Positions 56,448 through 64,000 of a stretch of DNA of 64,000 nucleotides are shown here, in pieces (the stretch's first letter is position 1; each line of letters begins with the position of its first letter). The notes under the pieces are model-generated. The model saw only the letters and a program-made list of their open reading frames with translations, was not told where the DNA came from and ran no database searches. Where the stretch lies: contig NZ_CP151642.1 in NCBI RefSeq assembly GCF_038397785.1, forward strand, positions 558,001 through 622,000. Direction: 5' to 3'. The translations under genes were made by a program, and so were the position numbers. This DNA comes from Salinibacterium sp. TMP30 (GTDB lineage Bacteria; Actinomycetota; Actinomycetes; Actinomycetales; Microbacteriaceae).

Positions 56448-57601
56448 GCAATCCTTTCGATGAGTGTTGCGTTTGCCATTCCGCCGCCTCCGCACATGAC
56501 CTGAAGTCCGTAGCGGCCGCCGGTGGCGTCGAGCTGATTGACGAGGGTGGTGAGCAGGCGTGTGCCTGAGGAGCCGAGGGCGTGGCCGAGAGCAATCGCT
56601 CCACCGCGTGGATTCATGGTGGCGGGGTCAACCGGGAATTCCTGTAGCCACGCCAAGGCGACCGACGCGAAGGCTTCGTTGACCTCAATGCTGTCGAGCT
56701 GGTCGAGGCGGATGCCGCTGCGCTCCAAAACACGATGCGTCGCGGGGATGATCCCGGTCAGCATCTCAATCGGGTCGGAACCGACCACGGCAAAGGAGTG
56801 GAAGCGTGCGCGCGGCGTGAGGCCGAAAGCGGCAGCGCGTTCCTCGCTCATGATGAGCACTGCGGAAGCGCCGTCGGTGAGTGGCGACGAATTTCCTGCT
56901 GTCACGCGCCACTGAATCTCGGGAAAGCGTGCCGCGACTTCTTCGTCGTAGAACGCGGGGGAAAGGCCGGAGAGTCCGTCGGCCGTTGTGCCCGAGCGGA
57001 TGGTCTCATCGCGCCGCAGCCCACCAATGGGCAGGATCTCACTGCTGAAGTCGGCGAGGGCAGCGCGCGAGTGCGAGACGGCGGCGAAGACATCGAGGTC
57101 ATCACGGTCAAGACCCCAGCGCGTGGCAATAAGTTCAGCCGAAATGCCCTGATTGACCAAGCCCTCGGGGTAGCGCTCGCGAAGTAGGGGGCTCATCGTG
57201 CTCTGGCCGAGTGTTGCTTGCCCAATCGGGTGTGAACTCATCAGTTCAACACCGCAGGCAATCACGACATCGTTCACACCGGCCATCACCGACTGGGCGG
57301 CGAAATGGGCTGCCTGTTGACTTGACCCGCACTGGCGGTCAATCGTGGTGGCCGGTACCGACTCGGGGAATCCCGCTGCCAGCACCGCGTTACGGGTCAC
57401 ATTCACGGCCTGCTGGCCAGACTGCGTGACGCAACCACCCATCACGTCATCGATGGTTGCCGGATCAAGGTCGTTTCTGCTGAGCAGCCCTTGGAGCACC
57501 GTCGCGAGTAAATCGACAGGGTTCTCTTCTGAGAGTGCTCCGCCGGGTTTGCCTCGGCCTGAGGGCGTGCGAATCGCGTCAACGATGACTGCCGTTGTCA
57601 T
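56444..57601 (-). CDS. Acetyl-CoA acetyltransferase (thiolase)
   Basis: 385 aa. Cleaves 3-ketoacyl-CoA with CoA. The nucleophile is Cys91 in [30 protein letters not shown] carries the active-site His, and [13 protein letters not shown] the second Cys. Length and motifs are normal for degradative thiolases. The start ATG has a TAGTGT box 6 nt upstream and no ribosome site. The SDR gene follows with a 4-nt overlap. Confidence 0.94.
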   Translation of the reverse strand: MTTAVIVDAIRTPSGRGKPGGALSEENPVDLLATVLQGLLSRNDLDPATIDDVMGGCVTQSGQQAVNVTRNAVLAAGFPESVPATTIDRQCGSSQQAAHFAAQSVMAGVNDVVIACGVELMSSHPIGQATLGQSTMSPLLRERYPEGLVNQGISAELIATRWGLDRDDLDVFAAVSHSRAALADFSSEILPIGGLRRDETIRSGTTADGLSGLSPAFYDEEVAARFPEIQWRVTAGNSSPLTDGASAVLIMSEERAAAFGLTPRARFHSFAVVGSDPIEMLTGIIPATHRVLERSGIRLDQLDSIEVNEAFASVALAWLQEFPVDPATMNPRGGAIALGHALGSSGTRLLTTLVNQLDATGGRYGLQVMCGGGGMANATLIERIA

Positions 57602-57607
57602 GCCTCA

Positions 57608-57613
57608 ACACTA
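57608..57613 (-). promoter_or_regulatory. Predicted -10 box of leaderless thiolase promoter
   Basis: TAGTGT on the minus strand, six bases (TGAGGC) before the ATG at 57601. A G-rich tract lies directly upstream. Confidence 0.55.
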
Positions 57614-57618
57614 ATCGT

Positions 57619-57635
57619 GGGTGGGGGTGGGGGGG
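57619..57635 (+). other. G-quadruplex-capable G-tract at the thiolase promoter
   Basis: GGGTGGGGGTGGGGGGG: three runs of three, five and seven G separated by single T. It sits where the -35 region of the thiolase promoter would be. The mRNA-sense strand there is C-rich. Confidence 0.5.
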
Positions 57636-57660
57636 AAGAGCCGCGGCGGCTCAGCTCTGA

Positions 57661-57719
57661 GGCCGGTTCGATCCGGAACGTCTAGGCCGGTTCGATCCGG
57701 AACGTCTAGGCTGGTTCGA
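57661..57719. repeat. 24-bp tandem duplication at the 3' end of the CitE-like lyase gene
   Basis: Two identical 24-bp units (57661 and 57685, each beginning GGCCGGTTCGATCC) plus a partial third copy (GGCTGGTTCGA) that is the true end of the coding sequence. Each unit repeats the last codons and stop of the lyase gene, so the gene's tail has been duplicated downstream. Confidence 0.95.
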
Positions 57720-58560
57720 CACCAAACGCACGAGCGAGTTTGTCGATCTTCTGGGCACGACCGAGGCGGGGTAGGTCGCTGCCGTCGCGGATGACACTCC
57801 CACGAGCCTCGAAGTCTTCCAAGAATTCACGAGCCCACGCAACGTCCGACCGGGTGGGGCTGATGACTTCGTTAATGATCGGCAATTGTTCGATATCGAG
57901 ACACAGCTTTCCGGTCATGCCGAGCGCAACAGCCATACTGCCCTGCTCGCGAAGAACTGGATGGTTGGTGCCAACAGTGGGCCCGTCAATGGGGCCAGGT
58001 AGGTTGCCGACGCGGCTCGCAATGACAAGGCGCGAACGGGGGTATGCCATCGCGAGGTCGTCAGAACTGGTTCCGGTGTCGCGACGGTAGTCTCCGCTGC
58101 CGAACGCCAGACGGTATACACCGCGGGCGCGGGCGATCGACGCCGCTTCTTCAATGCCGAGGGCGGACTCCACGAGGGCGATGACGGGCGTGGCACCCTT
58201 CAGGCGGTCAAAAGTTTCGGAGACGTGAGCTGCTGCCTCAGTTTTGGCGAGCATGACACCACGCAGGCCAGGGAGCCCGGCGAGAGCATCCACATCATCT
58301 GACCAGAAATCTGAGGTGCGATCGTTGATGCGCACCCAACCGCTGCCGCCCTTGCTTAGCCACGAGACCACAGCATCGCGAGCGGTCGACTTTAGGCGAG
58401 GGTCTACGGCATCTTCGATATCGAGGATGATCTGGTCGGCGCGCGATCGTTCGGCGGCATCAAAATCTTCGGGGCGGGTTGCGGCAACCAGAAGCCATGA
58501 GCGCGCAATCTCTGCGGATACGTCGTGGGTGGTGGGGCGGGAGGTGGTGCTTTCGGACAC
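57706..58560 (-). CDS. CoA-ester lyase, HpcH/HpaI-CitE family
   Basis: 284 aa. TIM-barrel lyase related to citrate lyase beta and malyl/citramalyl-CoA lyases. The metal site is in IILDIEDAVDP, then RVMLAKTE-like GVMLAKTEAAAHV, ALVESALGIEEAASIA and FGSGDYRRDTG. The start is GTG at 58560. It probably splits a 3-hydroxyacyl-CoA dicarboxylate to acetyl-CoA plus an oxoacid. It lies upstream of the thiolase and SDR genes, so the three may form one acyl-CoA degradation unit, although the thiolase has its own predicted promoter. Confidence 0.88.
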   Translation of the reverse strand: MSESTTSRPTTHDVSAEIARSWLLVAATRPEDFDAAERSRADQIILDIEDAVDPRLKSTARDAVVSWLSKGGSGWVRINDRTSDFWSDDVDALAGLPGLRGVMLAKTEAAAHVSETFDRLKGATPVIALVESALGIEEAASIARARGVYRLAFGSGDYRRDTGTSSDDLAMAYPRSRLVIASRVGNLPGPIDGPTVGTNHPVLREQGSMAVALGMTGKLCLDIEQLPIINEVISPTRSDVAWAREFLEDFEARGSVIRDGSDLPRLGRAQKIDKLARAFGVEPA

Positions 58561-58659
58561 GCGGTAGCTGCTTTCTTTCAGAAGAGGGGCGACGTTCTCG
58601 TGCCACTCGCAGCCTCAAGGGTACCCGGTGCTGGCTGTGTGGCACAGAAATCGGCAGGT

Positions 58660-61600
58660 TTACGAAGCGAGCACTTTGGCGATGCGTTGCACGCTGACCG
58701 ATTCGGCTGTTCCCAAGTGTTGCGCGAAGAGGCTCAAGCGGAGTTCTTCGAGCATCCAGCGGGCTCGGGCAATCTGTGGTTCAGGATGAGGTTCAAGCGG
58801 GAGGGTGCCCCCAGCGTCGTTGTAGCGGCGGGTCGCGAGCTCGACTTCTGACATCCATCCGCGGTCTTTGCCAGGGTTTTCGGTGAGCTTCGTTACGCGG
58901 TGTTCGATGCCCTTGAGGTAGACGGGAACGCGGCGCAGCTGGGTTAGTCCGGTGGCTGACACGAACCCCGGATACACGAGCGAATCGAGCTGTTCGCGAG
59001 CATCACCGAGCGGCGCAATGAGATGCATGCTTGTTGCGGCACGTATCGCTTTATCGGCCAGTCGTACGCCAGAAACTATGGATGCCACGAGCGAGACGGT
59101 GGCAAAGAGTGAATCAACCAGCCCTGCCGAGATCTCGTTGCGCAGCGACTCGAACTCGCGCTGCGAGAAGATTTCGCGATCGCCCATCACGGAGTCAACA
59201 CAGGCGCGCAGACAGTCGTCGAAGAGGGCATTCGTTGAGCGATATGGGCTTTGCGCGAGTACGAGTTTTTCGTTACCGGTGAGGTGCTCGTTGATGTACC
59301 CGAGCGGCGAGGGAATCGCTAACAGCAGCAGGCGACGCACACCGCTCCGGTGCGCGATGGTCTGATCGTGCGGTGTTGACATGAGGCGAAGGGAGACTGA
59401 ATCGCCGTCGTCAACGAGCGCGGGGTAGGCACGGATGGTGTTACCACCGTGTTTGGTGTCGCGTGAGCGGTCGAGTTCGCCAAAGTCCCAGATCGTGATG
59501 CCGGAACGTTCGAGCGTTTCTGTTGGTCGTTCGACGGCACGCGCAACACTCTCGCGGGCGACCGGCTTGAGGCTTGCCTGCAGGCTGCGCAGTGATTTGC
59601 TTGCGCCAACTTTCTTGCCACGCTCATCGATCACGGCGAAGGTGACCCGTAAGTGTGCGGGTACGCGTTCGAGGTCGAAGTCGGATGCCGAAACTGTGGC
59701 GTACGTCAGGCGGGCGATCTCTTTCGCTAGGAATTCGGTCAGTGAGGCACCGTCGTCGAAGGCGGCGGTCGCCGGATCGGTGGGAGCCGCCTCGAGCAGG
59801 CTGCGGGCCCAGTCGGCGGCCGGAACAACGTTGCGCCGAATCGGTTTCGGCAGCGACTTGATCAGCGCCGTCACGAGTTCATCGCGCAGTCCGGGCACCT
59901 GCCAGTCGAAACCTTCGGGGCGCAAACCGGCGAGTAGCGGAAGCGGCACTGCGACGGTCACACCATCGTCATCGGTGCCCGGCTCGAAACGGTAGCTGAG
60001 GGCGAGGGTTTGGTCGCCGCGCACCCACGTGGTGGGAAACTTGGTGTCGTCGACTTCGGCGTCATCCGCGTTCTCGAGGAGGTCGTTTGTGGTGAGCGTG
60101 AGCAGGTCGGGGGAGTCGTGGCGGGCTTTCTTCCACCAACCCTCGAAGTCTCGAACCGACGCGACAGTTGCGGGCACCCGTGTGTCGTAGAACTCAAAAA
60201 TTGTTTCATCGTCGTGCAGGATGTCGCGGCGGCGGCTGCGTTCTTCGAGCTGCTCGAGGTCTCGCCGCAGTGCACGGTTCGATGCATCGAAGCCCCACAC
60301 GCGTTTGTCGCGCTTGGTGAGATCGTCTTCGCCTTCGACGAGGGCGTGCCGAATGAAGAGTTCGCGGGCGGCAGGAAGATCGACGCGGGAGAATTGGATG
60401 CGCCGGTGGGCAGCGAGCGTGACGCCGTAGAGCGTCACCCGTTCGAAGGCGACAGCGGCACCCTGCTTCTTTTCCCAGTGCGGTTCGGAGTAGCTGCGCT
60501 TCACGAGATCACCGGCAAGCTTCTCCGCCCAGACGGGATCAATCGACGCATTCATGCGAGCAAAGAGTCGACTGGTTTCGACGAGCTCTGCACTCATGAT
60601 CGCGTTGGGCTGTTTCTTTGCGAGGGCTGAGCCGGGGAAGATAACAAACCGGGTTTGGCGGGCACCAATGTAGTCACGTTTGGCTACATCCTTAAGCCCG
60701 AGGTGGCTGAGCAGTCCGGCAAGCAGCGACCGGTGGATGCCGTCAGGGTTCGAGTGGGCGTCGCCAATAACGAGGCCAAGCGGTTTGGCCAGGCGGCTCA
60801 ACTGGCGGTAGACGTCGTGCCATTCGCGCACGCGCAAATAATTGAGATATTCGCTTGTGCACAGTCGACGGAATTGGTTACCCGAGAGCGCTTTCTGTTT
60901 CTCTTCGAGATAGCTCCAGAGGTTGAGGAGGGTGAGGAAATCACTCGTGGGGTCGATGAAGCGCGCGTGCTGTTGGTCGGCCTGCGGGCGTTTGTCGAGG
61001 GGGCGTTCTCGCGGGTCTTGAATGCTGAGTCCGGCAACGATGGCCATGACTTCGCGGGTCGTGCTGTGCTGTTTCGATTCAAGCACCATGCGGGCAAGCC
61101 GCGGGTCGATCGGCAGTTGGCTGAGTTGTTTGCCGATGCGGGTGATGCGCGGGGCTGCGTCTTTCGCGTCCTTACCGGGCTTTGCGTTCTCAATGGCACC
61201 GAGTTCGGTGAGTAGGTCGAGGCCGTCTTTGATGCCGCGCGAGTCTGGCGGCTGCAGGAACGGGAAGTCGGCAATGTTGCCGAGGCCGAGCGAGATCATT
61301 TGCAAGATCACGGCGGCGAGGTTGGTGCGCAGAATCTCGGGTTCCATGAACTCGGGCCGCGAGGTGAAGTCTTCTTCGGAGTAGAGGCGGATCGCGATTC
61401 CGTCGCTCGTTCGCCCTGAACGTCCTGAGCGCTGGTTGGCACTCGCCTGGCTGATGGCTTCAATGGGCAGACGCTGAATTTTGGCGCGGGTGCTGTAGCG
61501 ACTGATGCGTGCAGTTCCGGCATCGATGACGTAGCGGATGCCGGGCACGGTCAGGCTGGTTTCAGCAACGTTGGTGGCGAGCACGATTCGACGTCGCGTG

Positions 61601-62532
61601 CCGGGGGTGCGGCGCGACTCGAATACGCGGTGCTGTTCTGCCGAACTCAGTCGACCGTAGAGGGGGAGCACTTCGGTGCCTTCGTGAAGACCGCCACCAC
61701 TGATGCGTCCTCGGATTGCTTCTTCGGCATCCCGAATTTCGGTTTCACCGGAGAGGAATACAAGCACATCGCCATCGCTTTCGCGGGCAAGTTCGTCGAG
61801 GGCGTCGTTAATGCCTTCGAGGTAGTCGCGGTCGACACGGTTAGCAGCCTCTTCTTCGGCGTCTTCGGCTTGCAGCTCTCCGCTGGCACCATCTTCGGCG
61901 ACGAGGGGGCGATACCGAATCTCGACGGGGTAGGTGCGGCCTGTCACTTCGATGATCGGGGCACCGTCGAAGTGTTTGGAGAAGCTTTCGGGGTCGATCG
62001 TGGCGCTCGTGATGATGATGCTGAGGTCGGGGCGGCGCTCGCGAAGTTGTTTCAGGTAGCCGAGCAGAAAGTCGACGGTGAGGCTGCGTTCGTGCGCCTC
62101 GTCAATGATGATCGCGTCGTACTTTTTGAGGTCACGGTCACGATGGATCTCGTTCAGCAGGATGCCGTCGGTCATGAGCTTCACGCGCGTATTTTTACCC
62201 ACGCGGTCGGTGAACCGCACTTGGTATCCGACAAGGTCGCCCAGTTCACTGCCGAGTTCTTCGGCAATACGCTCCGCAACGGTGCGCGCAGCAATCCTTC
62301 GGGGCTGCGTATGCCCAATGGATGTCTTACCCAGTTCCAGCAGAATCTTGGGCAGCTGGGTGGTCTTTCCGCTTCCCGTGGCACCCGCAATGATCACTAC
62401 CTGGTTCTCGCGGATGGCCTTCGCAATGTCGTTCTTGCGCTGGCTTACTGGCAGCTCAGGAGGGTAGGTCACTACGACGTCAGAAGGCAGCTTCGCTGCA
62501 GTACTGGCGGAGTGATTCTCGGATGCGGACAT
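58660..62532 (-). CDS. hrpA: ATP-dependent RNA helicase HrpA (DEAH box)
   Basis: 1290 aa, the full HrpA length. Walker A GATGSGKTT (residues 50-57 region), DEAH at 144-147, SAT motif in IIITSATIDPESF, and motif VI in QRSGRSGRTSDGIA. The helicase-associated and OB-like domains follow, then the long C-terminal domain (DUF3418) typical of HrpA and absent from HrpB. It is thought to act on RNA structure, with roles in mRNA processing and ribosome rescue. A GAAGGG site is close to the ATG. It appears to be its own transcription unit. Confidence 0.96.
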   Translation of the reverse strand: MSASENHSASTAAKLPSDVVVTYPPELPVSQRKNDIAKAIRENQVVIIAGATGSGKTTQLPKILLELGKTSIGHTQPRRIAARTVAERIAEELGSELGDLVGYQVRFTDRVGKNTRVKLMTDGILLNEIHRDRDLKKYDAIIIDEAHERSLTVDFLLGYLKQLRERRPDLSIIITSATIDPESFSKHFDGAPIIEVTGRTYPVEIRYRPLVAEDGASGELQAEDAEEEAANRVDRDYLEGINDALDELARESDGDVLVFLSGETEIRDAEEAIRGRISGGGLHEGTEVLPLYGRLSSAEQHRVFESRRTPGTRRRIVLATNVAETSLTVPGIRYVIDAGTARISRYSTRAKIQRLPIEAISQASANQRSGRSGRTSDGIAIRLYSEEDFTSRPEFMEPEILRTNLAAVILQMISLGLGNIADFPFLQPPDSRGIKDGLDLLTELGAIENAKPGKDAKDAAPRITRIGKQLSQLPIDPRLARMVLESKQHSTTREVMAIVAGLSIQDPRERPLDKRPQADQQHARFIDPTSDFLTLLNLWSYLEEKQKALSGNQFRRLCTSEYLNYLRVREWHDVYRQLSRLAKPLGLVIGDAHSNPDGIHRSLLAGLLSHLGLKDVAKRDYIGARQTRFVIFPGSALAKKQPNAIMSAELVETSRLFARMNASIDPVWAEKLAGDLVKRSYSEPHWEKKQGAAVAFERVTLYGVTLAAHRRIQFSRVDLPAARELFIRHALVEGEDDLTKRDKRVWGFDASNRALRRDLEQLEERSRRRDILHDDETIFEFYDTRVPATVASVRDFEGWWKKARHDSPDLLTLTTNDLLENADDAEVDDTKFPTTWVRGDQTLALSYRFEPGTDDDGVTVAVPLPLLAGLRPEGFDWQVPGLRDELVTALIKSLPKPIRRNVVPAADWARSLLEAAPTDPATAAFDDGASLTEFLAKEIARLTYATVSASDFDLERVPAHLRVTFAVIDERGKKVGASKSLRSLQASLKPVARESVARAVERPTETLERSGITIWDFGELDRSRDTKHGGNTIRAYPALVDDGDSVSLRLMSTPHDQTIAHRSGVRRLLLLAIPSPLGYINEHLTGNEKLVLAQSPYRSTNALFDDCLRACVDSVMGDREIFSQREFESLRNEISAGLVDSLFATVSLVASIVSGVRLADKAIRAATSMHLIAPLGDAREQLDSLVYPGFVSATGLTQLRRVPVYLKGIEHRVTKLTENPGKDRGWMSEVELATRRYNDAGGTLPLEPHPEPQIARARWMLEELRLSLFAQHLGTAESVSVQRIAKVLAS

Positions 62533-62564
62533 AGCCCTTCAGCTTACGCGCTGTGGCATGCCGA

Positions 62565-62936
62565 CTACTGCGTTGGTGTCAACCAGCCGCGCAATGCTCT
62601 AGTGACCAACGGCAGTAGCGCGTAGACCATCACCGGGGTGAGGCACACAGTGGTGACGAGCACGCGCACCACGAGCGGCAGCGAATCCCAGCCGGGCGCG
62701 AGCATCGTGACAAGGTATGTGAAGAGAAGATTGAGAGGAACGAAGCCAAGCCAGATGGTGACGGCTTGCTTCCAGCGTGGTGGTATGTCGGCAACGCCAC
62801 CGGCATGTTCGACGGTGACCTCGGTGGGTTCGTCGAACCAGCCCTCGATGCCGGTTTGCATCCACGCGGTCGCTTCGGCGATGCGGGCCGGGTCGACGGT
62901 GCGTTCAATAGAAACGGTGATGGGGGTGTTGACCAT
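62565..62936 (-). CDS. Shortened ABM-type membrane protein (COG3224-like)
   Basis: 123 aa. The C-terminal half (PPRWKQAVTIWLGFVPLNLLF and two further hydrophobic segments) matches the end of antibiotic-biosynthesis-monooxygenase-like membrane proteins. The N-terminus, TVSIERTVDPARIAEATAWM, looks like the first strand and helix of the ABM domain. It then jumps straight to GIEGWF, the linker before the membrane part. About half of the roughly 100-residue ABM domain is therefore absent, in frame. The start is the ATG at 62936; a GTG 15 bp upstream is possible. Function unknown; it could be a decaying gene. Confidence 0.7.
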   Translation of the reverse strand: MVNTPITVSIERTVDPARIAEATAWMQTGIEGWFDEPTEVTVEHAGGVADIPPRWKQAVTIWLGFVPLNLLFTYLVTMLAPGWDSLPLVVRVLVTTVCLTPVMVYALLPLVTRALRGWLTPTQ

Positions 62937-62975
62937 GGGGTCCCAGCGCACTCCGTTTCGGCTGCCCAGCGGCGA

Positions 62976-64000
62976 CTATGGCATGGTCAGTGACTTGATT
63001 TCGTCGGCCGTTAATGGAATCCACGGTGTGCCGTCGGGGTCTGAGGAGAACGCCGCGGGGCTGTCGCCCTGGTTCCACCATTTCGCTTCGTAAGGTACTC
63101 CGCTGAACAGAATGCGGTCACCCTCTTCGTAAATGGCGGTGCCATCCCAACTCGGGTAGGTACCGCTCGGCAACGTGGGCACCTTGACGGGCGTTTCTCC
63201 CTCGAGTACGGGGCCGACGAGCGTCCAGGGGGTCTCCCATGAGTTGAGCACAGGGTTGTCGGGCAGTTCATCACGCGTCCACCATTTGGCTTGGTAAACA
63301 TTGCGGTGCCAGACCACTTTGGTTCCGGCCAAGTAGCTGGCGTCTTCCTGCCAGATTGCGTACGGGCTGGTCGCGGGGTCATCAACGAAGTCATTGGGGT
63401 CAGCTGGTTCTTCGGTGGTGATGGTCTTCGCCGAACTGGCGACCTGTCCGTCAAAGCCGTCAGCTAAGACATCCGCAAAGAAGAAGTCGCCCTGAGCGAC
63501 ACCGCTGCAGGAGTCAGAAACCCGCGAGGTGTCGGCGTAGTTGGGCCCACACGTGGTGTCGCGGTTGAGCGACCACATCGACATGCGTCCGGTGCCTTTG
63601 TCGAGCGCAAACTCGTTGAGCGCCGTGGCATCTTTCATGGTGAAAACTTCAGCCTCGATGTCGTTCTGGCCAATCATCGGGGTTGCGCCGAGCTTGGTCC
63701 AGATGGTGGCATCCGTCAGTTCAATACCGGCAGTGTCATAGAGAATTCCCAGTTGACGGTGGGTTTCCTGCAGCGAGCGAATGGATGCCGCACCGCTGGT
63801 TTCGCCGTCGGCCAGACTCTGGCCGAAGTTCATCGTCATGATGTTCACCCCAGCAAGGTCAACGCCAGCATCGAGCATCTGGGTGATCGCGGTGGTTCCG
63901 TCTTCGGTGAGGCCAAAGGTTGCGGCGGGCAGCGTAAGCCACACGGCGAGGTCGTCACCAGCAGAACGTCGTGCTTGTTGCAGGGTGGCCATCGCGGCGG
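62976..64000 (-). CDS. GH18 chitinase with two chitin-binding modules, 3' part
   Basis: Partial: the 5' end lies beyond the window, and the frame is open to the edge. The visible 341 residues begin in the GH18 barrel, with DDLAVWLTLPAATFG, a C-terminal barrel strand block VNIMTMNFGQSLAD and MSMWSLNRDTTCG. Two CBM5/12-type modules follow, recognised by WHRNVYQAKWWTRDELP and FSGVPYEAKWWNQGDSP. This is a secreted chitin-degrading enzyme of the kind lacking a strong YDxP-type C-terminus. The catalytic DxxDxDxE motif would lie upstream and cannot be checked here. Confidence 0.85.
   Translation of the reverse strand, partial: AAMATLQQARRSAGDDLAVWLTLPAATFGLTEDGTTAITQMLDAGVDLAGVNIMTMNFGQSLADGETSGAASIRSLQETHRQLGILYDTAGIELTDATIWTKLGATPMIGQNDIEAEVFTMKDATALNEFALDKGTGRMSMWSLNRDTTCGPNYADTSRVSDSCSGVAQGDFFFADVLADGFDGQVASSAKTITTEEPADPNDFVDDPATSPYAIWQEDASYLAGTKVVWHRNVYQAKWWTRDELPDNPVLNSWETPWTLVGPVLEGETPVKVPTLPSGTYPSWDGTAIYEEGDRILFSGVPYEAKWWNQGDSPAAFSSDPDGTPWIPLTADEIKSLTMP

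Overview
The window is about 64 kb of chromosome from a high-GC actinobacterium. Gene content and protein style point to the Microbacteriaceae or a near relative, although no rRNA or tRNA gene is present to settle the genus. Supporting signs are a PMM-type mutase, PNP, LpdA and GlpD neighbourhood like that of mycobacteria, GDP-mannose-linked glycosyltransferase genes, many GTG or TTG starts, and at least eleven operon-first genes whose -10 box lies only 6-7 nt before the start codon (a leaderless pattern). No prophage, insertion sequence, CRISPR array or integron was seen. The region is core and metabolic rather than mobile.

Layout. 1-3.9 kb: riboflavin operon ribD-ribE-ribBA-ribH plus a DUF202 gene, read leftward behind an FMN riboswitch. 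4-8.3 kb: HAD phosphatase, GNAT, trpS, xth and a YihY/BrkB membrane protein, leftward. 8.3-10.7 kb: PTS enzyme I and a flavodoxin-fold reductase. 10.8-14.3 kb: sdhCDAB with a structured leader and a repeat-rich terminator. 14.5-16.9 kb: a GT4 glycosyltransferase and mannose-1-phosphate guanylyltransferase, divergent. 17-24 kb: nucleoside ABC importer (BMP-type lipoprotein, ATPase, two permeases) with cytidine deaminase and thymidine phosphorylase. 24-30.4 kb: MFS exporter, nucleoside hydrolase divergent from an S-adenosylhomocysteinase-like gene, IclR regulator, adenosine deaminase and orphan PTS IIA and IIB proteins. 30.4-34.4 kb: phosphosugar mutase, PNP and LpdA-type flavoprotein. 34.5-39 kb: SorC-type regulator, glpD, glpK. 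39-48 kb: a hydrolase fused to a membrane domain, an LLM oxidoreductase, a DUF4349 lipoprotein, a small helical protein, an alpha/beta hydrolase, an M50-like peptidase, an aldo/keto reductase and an MFS protein. 48-52.8 kb: ribonucleotide reductase. 53-55.7 kb: polar amino acid ABC importer. 55.7-58.6 kb: SDR, thiolase and CitE-like lyase. 58.7-64 kb: HrpA helicase, a shortened ABM-type membrane protein and the 3' part of a GH18 chitinase.

How the genes work together. About 15 kb is devoted to taking up nucleosides and breaking them to bases plus ribose or deoxyribose phosphates, which enter central metabolism through the phosphosugar mutase. Glycerol-3-phosphate and succinate oxidation feed the respiratory chain.

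The most notable observation is the ribonucleotide reductase. NrdB has the residues of the tyrosyl-radical-free, Chlamydia-like class Ic (Glu at the first metal ligand, Phe at the radical Tyr position). NrdA as encoded has no C-terminal redox cysteines. These appear instead at the end of a 26-codon reading frame that starts on the nrdA stop codon (TAATG) and ends CDSCQ. The nrd promoter carries a tandem pair of NrdR-like boxes, with a cluster of DnaA-box-like sites just upstream.
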